From CAYUIS01 sp964444825 (GTDB taxonomy: Bacteria > Chloroflexota > Anaerolineae > B4-G1), in the NCBI GenBank assembly GCA_964444825.1, contig CAYUIS010000049.1, positions 1 to 33,960 on the forward strand: a DNA stretch of 33,960 nt, given 5' to 3'. The notes beneath the pieces were generated by a model, which searched no databases, was not told where the DNA came from, and saw only the letters and a program-made list of their open reading frames with translations. Below are positions 8,019 to 15,063 of this stretch, one piece after another. Each line of letters starts with the position of its first letter. The first letter of the stretch is position 1. The position numbers were made by a program, and so were the translations under genes.

Positions 8019-8867
8019 CTAGAAATCAACAAGGTATTCTTTGAGTGCTTCCCGCCAAGGGCGCATAGGTGGAAGCCCAATAAGCTCAGCGGCGAGATTG
8101 CGTCCGGCTTCCATGCGGGGACGCGGAGCAGGAAGAGGAAACTCGGCGGAACTTACGGCCTTCAGCTCACAGTCTGTGATGCCGGCATATTCGAGAATTG
8201 CCTGTGCCACCTCATAGCGACTTGCAGGACGACCTGTGTTGACGATATGATAAACGCCATATTGTCCAGTACCAATCAACGCCCTAATGCCGTGGGCAAA
8301 ATCGATTGTATAGGTCGGTGATCCCAACTTGTCGTCCACAACCTTGAGTTCCGATCTATTCCGTGCCAGCTTTAGGATCTTGGCAACGAATTTTCTATCC
8401 TTATCACCACCGCCGAACAACCAGCCGGCCCGTACAATGTAATACTTCTGAAGCAAGGATTGGATGATCCTCTCGCCCTGATACTTGGATTTGCTGTGAC
8501 AGCTCCGTGGGTTGGGGGCATCAAACTCGATATAGGCCTCCGGCTTGGTGCCATCAAAGACGCTCAGCGTGCTGACGTAGACGATGGGAATCGCCAATTG
8601 CTGGCAGGTCAGAGCCACATTTTGCGTTCCAATCGTATTGATGTGAAATGCTTCATCCGGTTCTCGCTCGCATCTGTCCACGTCAGTCAACGCGGCGAGA
8701 TGTATGATCAGCTCTGGATGAAAACCGGCTACCACGCTCGAAACCGCGTTCCGATCACGCACATCCATATCGTCAGTGCCTGTAGCTCTGACCTCATGCT
8801 CGTTTCCCATAACGCGGCACAAGTCAGTGCCCAGCATACCTCTGGCTCCTGTGACAAGTACTTTCAT
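8019..8867 (-). CDS. RmlD-like extended SDR (dTDP-4-dehydrorhamnose reductase family) lacking the catalytic tyrosine
   Basis: 282 residues from the ATG at 8865-8867; an in-frame TTG 36 nt upstream would add a basic, non-conserved tail. The nucleotide-binding motif TGARGMLG is at residues 6-13 and the conserved LAALTDVDRCE stretch at about 57-67. The active-site segment aligns without gaps to RmlD: ST at 99-100 is kept, but the Tyr of YxxxK is His124 (CHSKSK) while Lys128 remains, and the usual STDYVFDG reads STLSVFDG. RmlD makes dTDP-L-rhamnose. With the Tyr changed, this copy may be inactive, use another chemistry or act as a binding partner. It lies in the leftward glycan cluster, and no rmlA, rmlB or rmlC is present. 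The family is sure, the catalytic activity doubtful. Confidence 0.85.
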   Translation of the reverse strand: MKVLVTGARGMLGTDLCRVMGNEHEVRATGTDDMDVRDRNAVSSVVAGFHPELIIHLAALTDVDRCEREPDEAFHINTIGTQNVALTCQQLAIPIVYVSTLSVFDGTKPEAYIEFDAPNPRSCHSKSKYQGERIIQSLLQKYYIVRAGWLFGGGDKDRKFVAKILKLARNRSELKVVDDKLGSPTYTIDFAHGIRALIGTGQYGVYHIVNTGRPASRYEVAQAILEYAGITDCELKAVSSAEFPLPAPRPRMEAGRNLAAELIGLPPMRPWREALKEYLVDF

Positions 8868-8965
8868 AGACCTATTTCTTTTCCTATTCTTTTTGTCTTG
8901 CAATCGTGTGGCTCAATAGTCGAATCATATCTCACGTGGTTAATTTCCCGTAAAATCGCCGGCTG

Positions 8966-8988
8966 AAGCAGTGAGAAGGAAACTGCTT
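8966..8988 (-). other. Hairpin after the distal methyltransferase gene
   Basis: AAGCAGT (8966-8972) and ACTGCTT (8982-8988) form a 7-bp stem with a 9-nt loop, 17 nt past the stop of the methyltransferase at 9005. On the minus strand a short T-run (ATTTTAC) follows about 10 nt later, so it could be a weak terminator or attenuator before the RmlD-like gene. Confidence 0.3.
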
Positions 8989-9004
8989 TCAGGTCACGAG
9001 CGCT

Positions 9005-9760
9005 TTACTCTACAGTCTGGATGTCCGGTACGAACCCGTCCGCCCTCCTAGATCCAACAAGAAAGTGAGAGCTGGCCAGTGCAAGAGAGTAAGGTATCTT
9101 TTCTAAGAGTATGTCCAGATAGATCAGGGGGGTGAAAAGGAAGCGACATAGCCTCAGCAGGATTTTGTACAGATAGTGACTGCTGAAACAAAACATTATC
9201 GCCAGATACTCGCAGAGTATCCAGGCCAGCGCTGAACTGGGACCGACACATATTCCTTTTTCTAGGATAGCAAAGCGTCTGAACAAATGCTCAACACCGG
9301 TTAATGTATAGCGATGATAATCTCCCGGGTCTGGGTGAAATGGTTGCATAAAGGGCACCTCGGCGTATACTTCAGCGCCGACTCTAAGCACCCGCTCGAT
9401 TTCACCAACGACTGCTGGTGGATCAGCTACATGCTCCAAAACAGAGGATATGATTGTTCCATCTATGGCTCTATCCTTAAATGGTAAGTAGTGTGCATCA
9501 CCGATGACGTGAACCCCTGGATAGGGTAATATGTCCAGGTTGAGGACATTGAGGCCCAAGTGAACAGACTTACTGCCGATGTTCAGGACTGTCGCCTGTG
9601 GATGGCTGGCTATGCGCCGGATAAACGCGGCAAAGGTCTGTCGGCTTTGCTGACTGTGGAATGACAATTGGGGGTCGGGAATCCAACGCTTGAGCCAACG
9701 CATCAACCGCGATTGTTCGGGTAAAGGCGCAAACAGCGAGCTTTCGTCGATATGACACAT
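9005..9760 (-). CDS. Class I SAM-dependent methyltransferase (Methyltransf_11-like) of the glycan cluster
   Basis: 251 residues. The Rossmann core runs about 45-160: beta-1 is VLNIGSK, a degenerate form of the LDIGCG motif that lacks the usual Gly-rich turn; NLDIL carries the acidic residue; GDAHYLPF and SSVLEHVADP match motifs II-III; and a DPGDYHRYT segment follows, common in methyltransferases of surface-polysaccharide loci. The C-terminal 85 residues are strongly hydrophobic and could form a membrane-associated helix pair. It probably methylates a sugar or handles a lipid-linked acceptor. There is no clear ribosome site before the ATG, and a candidate promoter lies about 230 nt upstream. 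Substrate unknown. Confidence 0.8.
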   Translation of the reverse strand: MCHIDESSLFAPLPEQSRLMRWLKRWIPDPQLSFHSQQSRQTFAAFIRRIASHPQATVLNIGSKSVHLGLNVLNLDILPYPGVHVIGDAHYLPFKDRAIDGTIISSVLEHVADPPAVVGEIERVLRVGAEVYAEVPFMQPFHPDPGDYHRYTLTGVEHLFRRFAILEKGICVGPSSALAWILCEYLAIMFCFSSHYLYKILLRLCRFLFTPLIYLDILLEKIPYSLALASSHFLVGSRRADGFVPDIQTVE

Positions 9761-10057
9761 TGCTAATCTGTTTAGTTTAATGAATCGCGCTGAGCACGAA
9801 CGTACGCAAACAGAAGAAAAGAGAAGTCATTTAGCGACTCCTCTCGATCTGCCTGACAACCTTGAAGCTATTGAATATCGGGATGTAACTCGCCTATTCG
9901 CTACGCTACCCGACGTACGGCTAGGCCATCCTGAACCCAACATAATCCATAGTTGTTGTGGTATATCTGTAAATGTCCCACTGCCATTCTACCACGGATT
10001 ACTGGCTGAAGCAATGAGAGGCTCCTCTCCTGGGTACTTGTTTGGGATGGTCAGCAA
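9761..10057. other. 297-nt gap between two methyltransferase genes, no convincing gene
   Basis: A 102-codon rightward frame (9780-10088) spans it and runs into the antisense end of the next gene, but it shows no recognisable domain, no ribosome site and unusual composition, so I do not call it a gene. The gap contains a leftward promoter candidate (9986-10014). It may be an old insertion or a decayed gene. Confidence 0.5.
9986..10014 (-). promoter_or_regulatory. Internal promoter candidate for the distal glycan genes
   Basis: On the minus strand TTGCTT (10009-10014), a 17-nt spacer and TAGAAT (9986-9991) resemble a sigma70 promoter. It would drive the methyltransferase at 9005-9760 and genes beyond, leaving a leader of about 220 nt. 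Confidence 0.4.
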
Positions 10058-10678
10058 TCAGATGTCCTCTTTGAAACGAAAAACGTAAAAGGATTTCTTC
10101 AGGCCCAAAACTCTCTCATAGGATATCGTAGCATCCGGGAAAAGGGACCTCAATCTTTGCTCGGTCACGTATCGCACACTGCTCACATATTCAAAGTCTG
10201 CTCCAAACACCTTACACAGGAAACCCCGCAGCCGCACCCAGGGAATCAGGCCGTAGAAGGGTATGGCGATGAACGAATGCAGCTCTACCGGAAAGTCACC
10301 ACTAGGCGTCTGTAGAAAGTAGCCTTGGCTAACGCGGCGGATCTCGGCTGCCAATGCTCTCGGTTCATCCACGTGCTCAATGACAGAGTTGCAGATCGTC
10401 ATATCTACAGAACAATCGGCCAGGGGGAGCCGTCCACCGTCAGCCACGATAGCGTGCAGGCCTGGTCGCTTTCGTTTGGCCTGGCGCGCTAATTCGTGAC
10501 TAATGTCCAAGAGGACAACCTGCTTCGGTCTGGGAAAGACAGCGGAGAAAAAGCTGGCTGGGCCACCGCCCAGATCCAAAATGAAACCAGACAGGTCTTG
10601 GAGATTCGTTATGTCCTGTATTTGCAGGTACCGTTTTTGTCGAAAATGCTGACGGAGTGAGGCAAACAGCCTGCGCAT
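10058..10678 (-). CDS. Class I SAM-dependent methyltransferase (Methyltransf_11-like)
   Basis: 206 residues. The SAM-binding loop is well kept: ILDLGGGPASFF (about 33-44), VLLDIS with the acidic ribose-binding residue, VADGGRLPLAD and CNSVIEHVDEP. The C-terminal part is aromatic-rich (HSFIAIPFYGLIPWVRLRG), as in methyltransferases from O-antigen and exopolysaccharide loci. I place the start at the ATG 10676-10678, 9 nt after GGAGG; the adjacent TTG at 10681 is also possible. It probably methylates a sugar of the surface glycan, but the target is unknown. It is separated from the upstream epimerase gene by 122 nt. Confidence 0.85.
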   Translation of the reverse strand: MRRLFASLRQHFRQKRYLQIQDITNLQDLSGFILDLGGGPASFFSAVFPRPKQVVLLDISHELARQAKRKRPGLHAIVADGGRLPLADCSVDMTICNSVIEHVDEPRALAAEIRRVSQGYFLQTPSGDFPVELHSFIAIPFYGLIPWVRLRGFLCKVFGADFEYVSSVRYVTEQRLRSLFPDATISYERVLGLKKSFYVFRFKEDI

Positions 10679-10800
10679 CAACCTATACCTCCGGAGAACT
10701 GCTCCATATCACGAGGCCCAGTGTAGGCGAGGAATCTTTTGCTTTCCTCAAGGCCGATCGGGCAGAGGAGCGAGCAGCAGGCTCTCGCCACTTGGACGTA

Positions 10801-11736
10801 TTACGTTATTGGATTCATCCATTGCAACGAACGCACCCAACGCCAAGTGTCAAGAATGCCCTCTTCCAAAGGTATTTTGGGAGCCCACCCCAACTCGGCG
10901 TGCGCTTGCCGAACATCCAGCACGATCTCGGGCACATCAAAGGATCTGGCTGGCAACTGTACAACACGGAAGGTCTTTTGAACTATCGACTCGATCAGTT
11001 GCAGCAGTTGGTTCAGAGTCGTCCCCTGTCCACTTCCGATGTTAAAAGCAGAATCGGCCGTCTCAGAGGTGGCAGCGATCAGACAGGCATGGGCTAGGTC
11101 AGAAACGTGGAAAAAGTCTCTGGTGATCTCGCCGTCTCCCCAAATCGTGACCGGCAGGCCGCGGGCAATGCAGCCCAGGAAAACTGCAACGGCGCCCTGG
11201 TTGCCAGCCGGGTTCTGCCGCTGTCCATAAGGGTTAGACGGGCGTAGGATGACATAGGACATCCCATATAGATGCTTGAACAGAAACAGGTATTTTTCAA
11301 TGGCTAGCTTCACAATCCCATGTGCGGAGATAGGATTCGTGGGGTGCCCTTCGTCTATCGGCAGGAACTCTGGGATGCCATAGACCGTTCCGCCGGACGA
11401 GAGAAAGACCACCTTGCCAACCTGGCTTTTCACACACAGCTCTAGTAGGCGCACTGAATGAATCAGGTTGCTCCGTATGTCAAACACCGGGGCATCGTGC
11501 GACGACTTGGGGATCGTCGTGCTGGCGAGGTGAAAAACGACATCGGCCCGAGGCAGCACAGAGGCCAGCATAGCGGTGTTTCCGAGGTCCTCCAAAACAT
11601 ATTCCACCCCGGTCACCGGGGGGCGATACCGTTCCGGAGCACGGTCGTATACCACGACCTGCCATCCGTCGGCCAAGAGGGCATCCACCAAGTGGCTGCC
11701 GATGAAGCCGTTTCCTCCCACGACGACGGCCCTCAT
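10801..11736 (-). CDS. NAD-dependent epimerase/dehydratase (GalE-like extended SDR) lacking the catalytic tyrosine
   Basis: 311 residues with the Rossmann motif GGNGFIGSH (about 7-15), HLASTT, LSSGGTVYG and a sugar-binding RPSNPYGQRQ segment typical of UDP-hexose 4-epimerase relatives. In the YxxxK motif the Tyr is replaced: the conserved SxYGxxK reads SAHGIVK, with the codon CAT at 11320-11322 (minus strand). Lys and the SSG triad part are kept. Loss of Tyr should strongly reduce normal epimerase chemistry. The start overlaps the stop of the upstream GT4 gene by four bases (11733-11736), so the two are translationally coupled. It presumably supplies or modifies a nucleotide sugar for the cluster, if active. 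Confidence 0.87.
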   Translation of the reverse strand: MRAVVVGGNGFIGSHLVDALLADGWQVVVYDRAPERYRPPVTGVEYVLEDLGNTAMLASVLPRADVVFHLASTTIPKSSHDAPVFDIRSNLIHSVRLLELCVKSQVGKVVFLSSGGTVYGIPEFLPIDEGHPTNPISAHGIVKLAIEKYLFLFKHLYGMSYVILRPSNPYGQRQNPAGNQGAVAVFLGCIARGLPVTIWGDGEITRDFFHVSDLAHACLIAATSETADSAFNIGSGQGTTLNQLLQLIESIVQKTFRVVQLPARSFDVPEIVLDVRQAHAELGWAPKIPLEEGILDTWRWVRSLQWMNPIT

Positions 11737-12971
11737 CTGGCCTTGTCCTCCATGACCTGCGAGTACAATTGCATCAAAGAGCCGTAATACCGCTCTACGT
11801 CCAGATTAACCTCCGCCCACCGCCTTGCCGCGCGTCCCATCGAACGGAGTCGCTCGTCGTCAAACGCCAGCGTCTCGATCTTCTCCGCCAGGTCTTGTGC
11901 ATCGGCGGGTTCAAACAGCAGTCCAGTCTCCTCGGTCAATAGATCGGGAATGCCTCCGATATTTGAGCCGATCACCGGTTTGCCTGTAGCCAGAGCCTGG
12001 TAGATAACCATCGGTGATGGCTCATACCAAACCGAAGGTACGACGACCAAGCGTGCTTTGTGAAGGTATGGCTTTAGCGCCTCTCCCCACTTGGCCCCGA
12101 CGAACTCTACGTTGTCTACCTTGTTGTCTCTGACCCAACCGCTGATCTCCCCAAACATAGTGCCATCCCCGACAACAATCAGCTTCAGCCTGGGGAGCCG
12201 CGTCATTGCCTGAACAAGCGTCATCACACCCTTCTCTGGGTCTATTCTTCCAAAGTAGAGTATATGGTCACCAAGCTGATAGCTCGCCGTGTACTCTTCC
12301 AAATGCAACGGATTTCGCAGCTTGACGATCTTGTGGGCAGGATACCCTGCCCCTATCAGTTTAGCTTGCATAAAACGGTTGGGCACGAGAAAACGATCCA
12401 CAAGGTGATAGATCCTGAGCCACATGTGGAGATACATCTCGATCACCGCCAGCATACTGGCCGGCAGTGAGCCCTTCACACAGCGCGTCAGAGCAGCATG
12501 GTAATGCTTGCCGTACAGGCAGCGCTCACAAATCTCTCCTCGGTCAAGGTATAGCCGGTACGATGCACACACCAGCTTGTAGTGATTGATGCTCTGGACG
12601 ATCGGCATATTGTACTTGCGAAGAGAATGGAGAACGGAGGGTGAGATATGGTGCTCGATTGACTGAAGGTGAGCTACATCAGGGGCAGTATCCTCGATCA
12701 GGGCCTCTATCTTCCTCCTTGCCTCCCAGGAATACAGGGTTCTTCCAAGGATACGAGGAGCATTCTTCAGACGGTAGACTCTGGATGGCTCACGGTAGTC
12801 CAGATTTCCAAGAAAGTACTTTGCGTAGGGGGTATCTGGGTTGTCGGGATGTTCCAGGGCAAAAGGAATCGTCTGGTGACCATGATCCCCTAAGATAGCG
12901 GCCAGATTGCGAAAGTATTGCTCCGTGCCCCCGGTCATGTGGAAGAATTTGTGAACCAGTAGAACCTTCAA
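11733..12971 (-). CDS. GT4 glycosyltransferase, first gene of the leftward glycan cluster
   Basis: 412 residues with a GT-B fold. The acceptor half starts KVLLVHKFFHMTGGTEQYF. Around residues 145-170 it carries a Cys-rich CERCLYG...RCVKGS insert typical of a GT4 subgroup in capsule loci. The donor half shows ILYFGRIDPEKGVMTLV (about 237-253) and the EPSPMVIYQALATGKPVIGS motif. The start is a TTG at 12969-12971 with a good GAGGAG ribosome site just upstream. A promoter lies about 165 nt further up. It is the head gene of the cluster and is coupled by a 4-nt overlap to the epimerase. It likely acts early in repeat-unit assembly on the cytoplasmic face; the sugar is unknown. Confidence 0.9.
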   Translation of the reverse strand: MKVLLVHKFFHMTGGTEQYFRNLAAILGDHGHQTIPFALEHPDNPDTPYAKYFLGNLDYREPSRVYRLKNAPRILGRTLYSWEARRKIEALIEDTAPDVAHLQSIEHHISPSVLHSLRKYNMPIVQSINHYKLVCASYRLYLDRGEICERCLYGKHYHAALTRCVKGSLPASMLAVIEMYLHMWLRIYHLVDRFLVPNRFMQAKLIGAGYPAHKIVKLRNPLHLEEYTASYQLGDHILYFGRIDPEKGVMTLVQAMTRLPRLKLIVVGDGTMFGEISGWVRDNKVDNVEFVGAKWGEALKPYLHKARLVVVPSVWYEPSPMVIYQALATGKPVIGSNIGGIPDLLTEETGLLFEPADAQDLAEKIETLAFDDERLRSMGRAARRWAEVNLDVERYYGSLMQLYSQVMEDKAR

Positions 12972-13089
12972 CTTCTCTCCTCACTATCTGCTGCTGCGGT
13001 GAAAGTCACAATCCTTCCTGGTCTCCCCTTCTCGAACTCGTTGCACAGATGTCACCAACACGATGAAAGACTGCTTACGGCTGGAGGTA

Positions 13090-13104
13090 GAGCGGTTTCC
13101 GCTC
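13090..13104 (-). other. Leader hairpin in front of the glycan cluster
   Basis: GAGCGG and CCGCTC form a perfect 6-bp stem with a 3-nt loop inside the roughly 160-nt leader between the promoter (13137-13164) and the TTG start at 12971. It could affect elongation or translation. No ops or JUMPstart motif was found. Confidence 0.3.
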
Positions 13105-13136
13105 CGAGTTACATTCTATGCGAGATTGCGTCCGGG

Positions 13137-13164
13137 ATTATACCAGAAGTCAACGACCTGACAA
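13137..13164 (-). promoter_or_regulatory. Promoter of the leftward glycan cluster
   Basis: On the minus strand TTGTCA (13159-13164), a 16-nt spacer and a perfect TATAAT (13137-13142). The expected start near 13130 gives a leader of about 160 nt before the GT4 gene. Confidence 0.65.
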
Positions 13165-13204
13165 AACTCTGCGGCGTACAGGGTTGCTGAGGAAAAGTCG
13201 AAAC

Positions 13205-13236
13205 CGGCTCTGTCCAGGAGATGGATTCCAGAGCCG
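13205..13236 (-). terminator. Second inverted repeat behind the repeat-protein gene
   Basis: CGGCTCTG (13205-13212) and CAGAGCCG (13229-13236) form a perfect 8-bp stem with a 16-nt loop. On the minus strand it is followed by GGTTTCGACTTTTCC. It may back up the stronger terminator at 13294-13327 and insulate the next promoter. Confidence 0.35.
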
Positions 13237-13293
13237 TCATCGCGTCTATGAATAGAGGCTGTGCGGAGAGCTAGCGGTCAATGGAACAAGAAT

Positions 13294-13327
13294 ACGGGAG
13301 GAGCCACACGGTGGTGACTCCTCCCGT
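13294..13327 (-). terminator. Rho-independent-type terminator of the secreted repeat-protein gene
   Basis: A 14-bp stem with one mismatch (ACGGGAGGAGCCAC against GTGACTCCTCCCGT) with a 6-nt loop lies 36 nt past the stop at 13363 and is followed on the minus strand by a T-rich ATTCTTGTT tract. Confidence 0.65.
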
Positions 13328-13362
13328 TTCGTCTGAGCGCTCAGCGGTGAAACTAGTCTTTG

Positions 13363-14928
13363 CTACTGGCCGTACGCGTTGTTGAGGTTGGCGTCGCCGC
13401 CGTCAATGAACGCGCCGCCGCTATAGACCTCTTCAGCCCAGGTCTCCTGGATGCAGACCATAGAGCCCGTCGTCACACTGGCGCTGGCCGCACCGAGGAA
13501 GGGCCAGTCGAGCTCGTCCCCGAACCAGGTATCGGCCTGGGCGCCACCATAGCGGGTGTTGTAACCGTGCGAGACGTACTGGCCAAACGGAACCGCATCC
13601 GTGAACGTGCAATCTGCCGTCGCAGCGGTGCAGTTAGTCGCGGCGGAATTGCGATCAACAAAGTCAAGCACGGGGGCTATGTTACTGGCTGAGACGTTCT
13701 GGCAGACGATGCCGATATAGTCCGTCCAAGGCTTGCTGAAGCCACGGCGGTAGACCAGCGGGAAGGACCAGGTCTGGCCGGCATCCGCGTCGCTCAGCAT
13801 GTTGTACCCGCCAGCCCACAAGCTGGTGTCGTAGCCCTGCTTGACCACACCGACGATATCCTGGCCGGTATCCGAGGTGACGACGACACTGCCCTGCCAG
13901 TTAGGCTGAGCGGCGGTGCCTTCGCCGATCAGGCCGTCGATCACGGTGCTGTCCGCATTGCCGTAGTACCGGGTGTTGTAACCCCGGGCGCTGTAGGCAG
14001 GAACCGTGTCCGTGAAGCTGCCGCTGGAGGCGCCAGAGCGGTCGTAGAATGCGACCGTGACGTCCGCATCTGTGGCCTCGGTGTTCACCACGATGATACC
14101 GCTGGCGTCCATCCAGTTACCGCCGTTCCAGTCCGGCGCCCGGCGCTGCACTTTGGGTGCGTACAGCGTCTCGGCCGCGGCCGCGGTAGGCGTGCAGTTG
14201 TAGGCAAAGGAGCCGAAGGCGCCGGCGGCGCTGCCCCAGTGCGTATACGCCACAACCGCCAACGGCGTGCCGCCTGCCGACTGGATTCGGGCTGCCCCCA
14301 GGAAGTTGGCGGGCAGAGCAAAAGCTGCATTATAGAGGTTGAAGGTCTTTTGCGCCCTGGCCGGGATCGTGATACCGGTCATCGCCGTACCTGCGTCAAC
14401 ACCTGTGCGGTCCTTGAAGCTGATGCTGACGTCGGTGACCTCGGCGTCCGAGGTGTTCATCACGACGATGGTGCTGTCCTCGTAGCTAATCTTGCCCACG
14501 CTGGGGCAGAACACGTCGTCGCCTGGGTTCAACTCCCCAACATAGTCGGCGGTTGTCACAGTATCCGTCCCAATGCCACCACCGGTCCATTGGATCAAGA
14601 CCACCGCCGCGGCCTCCTGGTCGGAGGAAACCACCGAGGAGCCTGCCCAACCAGTGGGCAATTCCATATCGAGCGGGGCGTCGGTTGTCTGATTGGCCGT
14701 CAATCCCATGGTGTCGCCACAGGCAACGTCCACTTTCTCGCGAGTGGCGTCCACATTGCCATCCGCATCATAGAATTCTTGCACAAAGTGCGCGTCTCCC
14801 GCGCAACCCACGTTCTGCACAGCGCCGTACGAGGTGCCCTGACCGGGGCTTGGCGCCTGGGCAAAGACAGTGACGACTGATGCAAGAATAGTCACCACAC
14901 TCAGAGTAAGTACTGCTAGTTTTTTCAT
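13363..14928 (-). CDS. Secreted protein with about four degenerate beta-rich repeats, possible surface-layer component
   Basis: 521 residues. A classical signal peptide (residues 1-23, KK start, hydrophobic core, VFA cleavage before Gln) is followed by about four repeats of 110-130 residues. The repeat core reads roughly 'IxVxNTxxxxxxVxVxFxDRxG', then an Ala/Gly turn, 'P-x-x-x-x-x-x-N-x-R-Y', and a 'GSxVVTS...VxVV' strand. Copies lie near 40-125, 150-240, 275-375 and 400-505. It has no lipobox, sorting motif, membrane anchor or catalytic motif that I recognise. Its composition (acidic, rich in Ala, Gly, Thr, Asp) and its private strong promoter, good AGGAGA ribosome site and terminator suggest an abundant exported or surface-layer protein. 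That role is an inference; no named family is assigned. Confidence 0.8.
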   Translation of the reverse strand: MKKLAVLTLSVVTILASVVTVFAQAPSPGQGTSYGAVQNVGCAGDAHFVQEFYDADGNVDATREKVDVACGDTMGLTANQTTDAPLDMELPTGWAGSSVVSSDQEAAAVVLIQWTGGGIGTDTVTTADYVGELNPGDDVFCPSVGKISYEDSTIVVMNTSDAEVTDVSISFKDRTGVDAGTAMTGITIPARAQKTFNLYNAAFALPANFLGAARIQSAGGTPLAVVAYTHWGSAAGAFGSFAYNCTPTAAAAETLYAPKVQRRAPDWNGGNWMDASGIIVVNTEATDADVTVAFYDRSGASSGSFTDTVPAYSARGYNTRYYGNADSTVIDGLIGEGTAAQPNWQGSVVVTSDTGQDIVGVVKQGYDTSLWAGGYNMLSDADAGQTWSFPLVYRRGFSKPWTDYIGIVCQNVSASNIAPVLDFVDRNSAATNCTAATADCTFTDAVPFGQYVSHGYNTRYGGAQADTWFGDELDWPFLGAASASVTTGSMVCIQETWAEEVYSGGAFIDGGDANLNNAYGQ

Positions 14929-14984
14929 TGTCTATCTCCTGAAAAGTGATATGGTAAACGAACGTCTATCGCTGAGCTGATTCT

Positions 14985-15012
14985 ATTATAGCATTCATGT
15001 TGACGAAAGCAA
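14985..15012 (-). promoter_or_regulatory. Promoter of the secreted repeat-protein gene
   Basis: On the minus strand TTGCTT (15007-15012), a 16-nt spacer and a perfect TATAAT (14985-14990), giving a leader of about 50 nt. The ribosome site AGGAGA (14935-14940) sits 6 nt before the ATG. Confidence 0.65.
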
Positions 15013-15063
15013 TACTACTTTGGGATTAGATGAGGGTTAGATATCGCCAACATGGCTCTCTTT

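Noticed and set aside
9780..10088. 102-codon rightward frame in the gap between the methyltransferase genes
   Set aside because: No domain, no ribosome site, opposite strand to the whole cluster, and it overlaps the end of a real gene.
11607..11621. 15-nt palindrome CCCCGGTCACCGGGG in the epimerase gene
   Set aside because: It is explained by Pro/Val/Thr/Gly codons in a normal stretch of the protein; no second copy seen.
14168..14190. CGGCCGCGGCCGCGG run in the secreted repeat-protein gene
   Set aside because: It encodes an Ala-rich linker; low-complexity codon use explains it.
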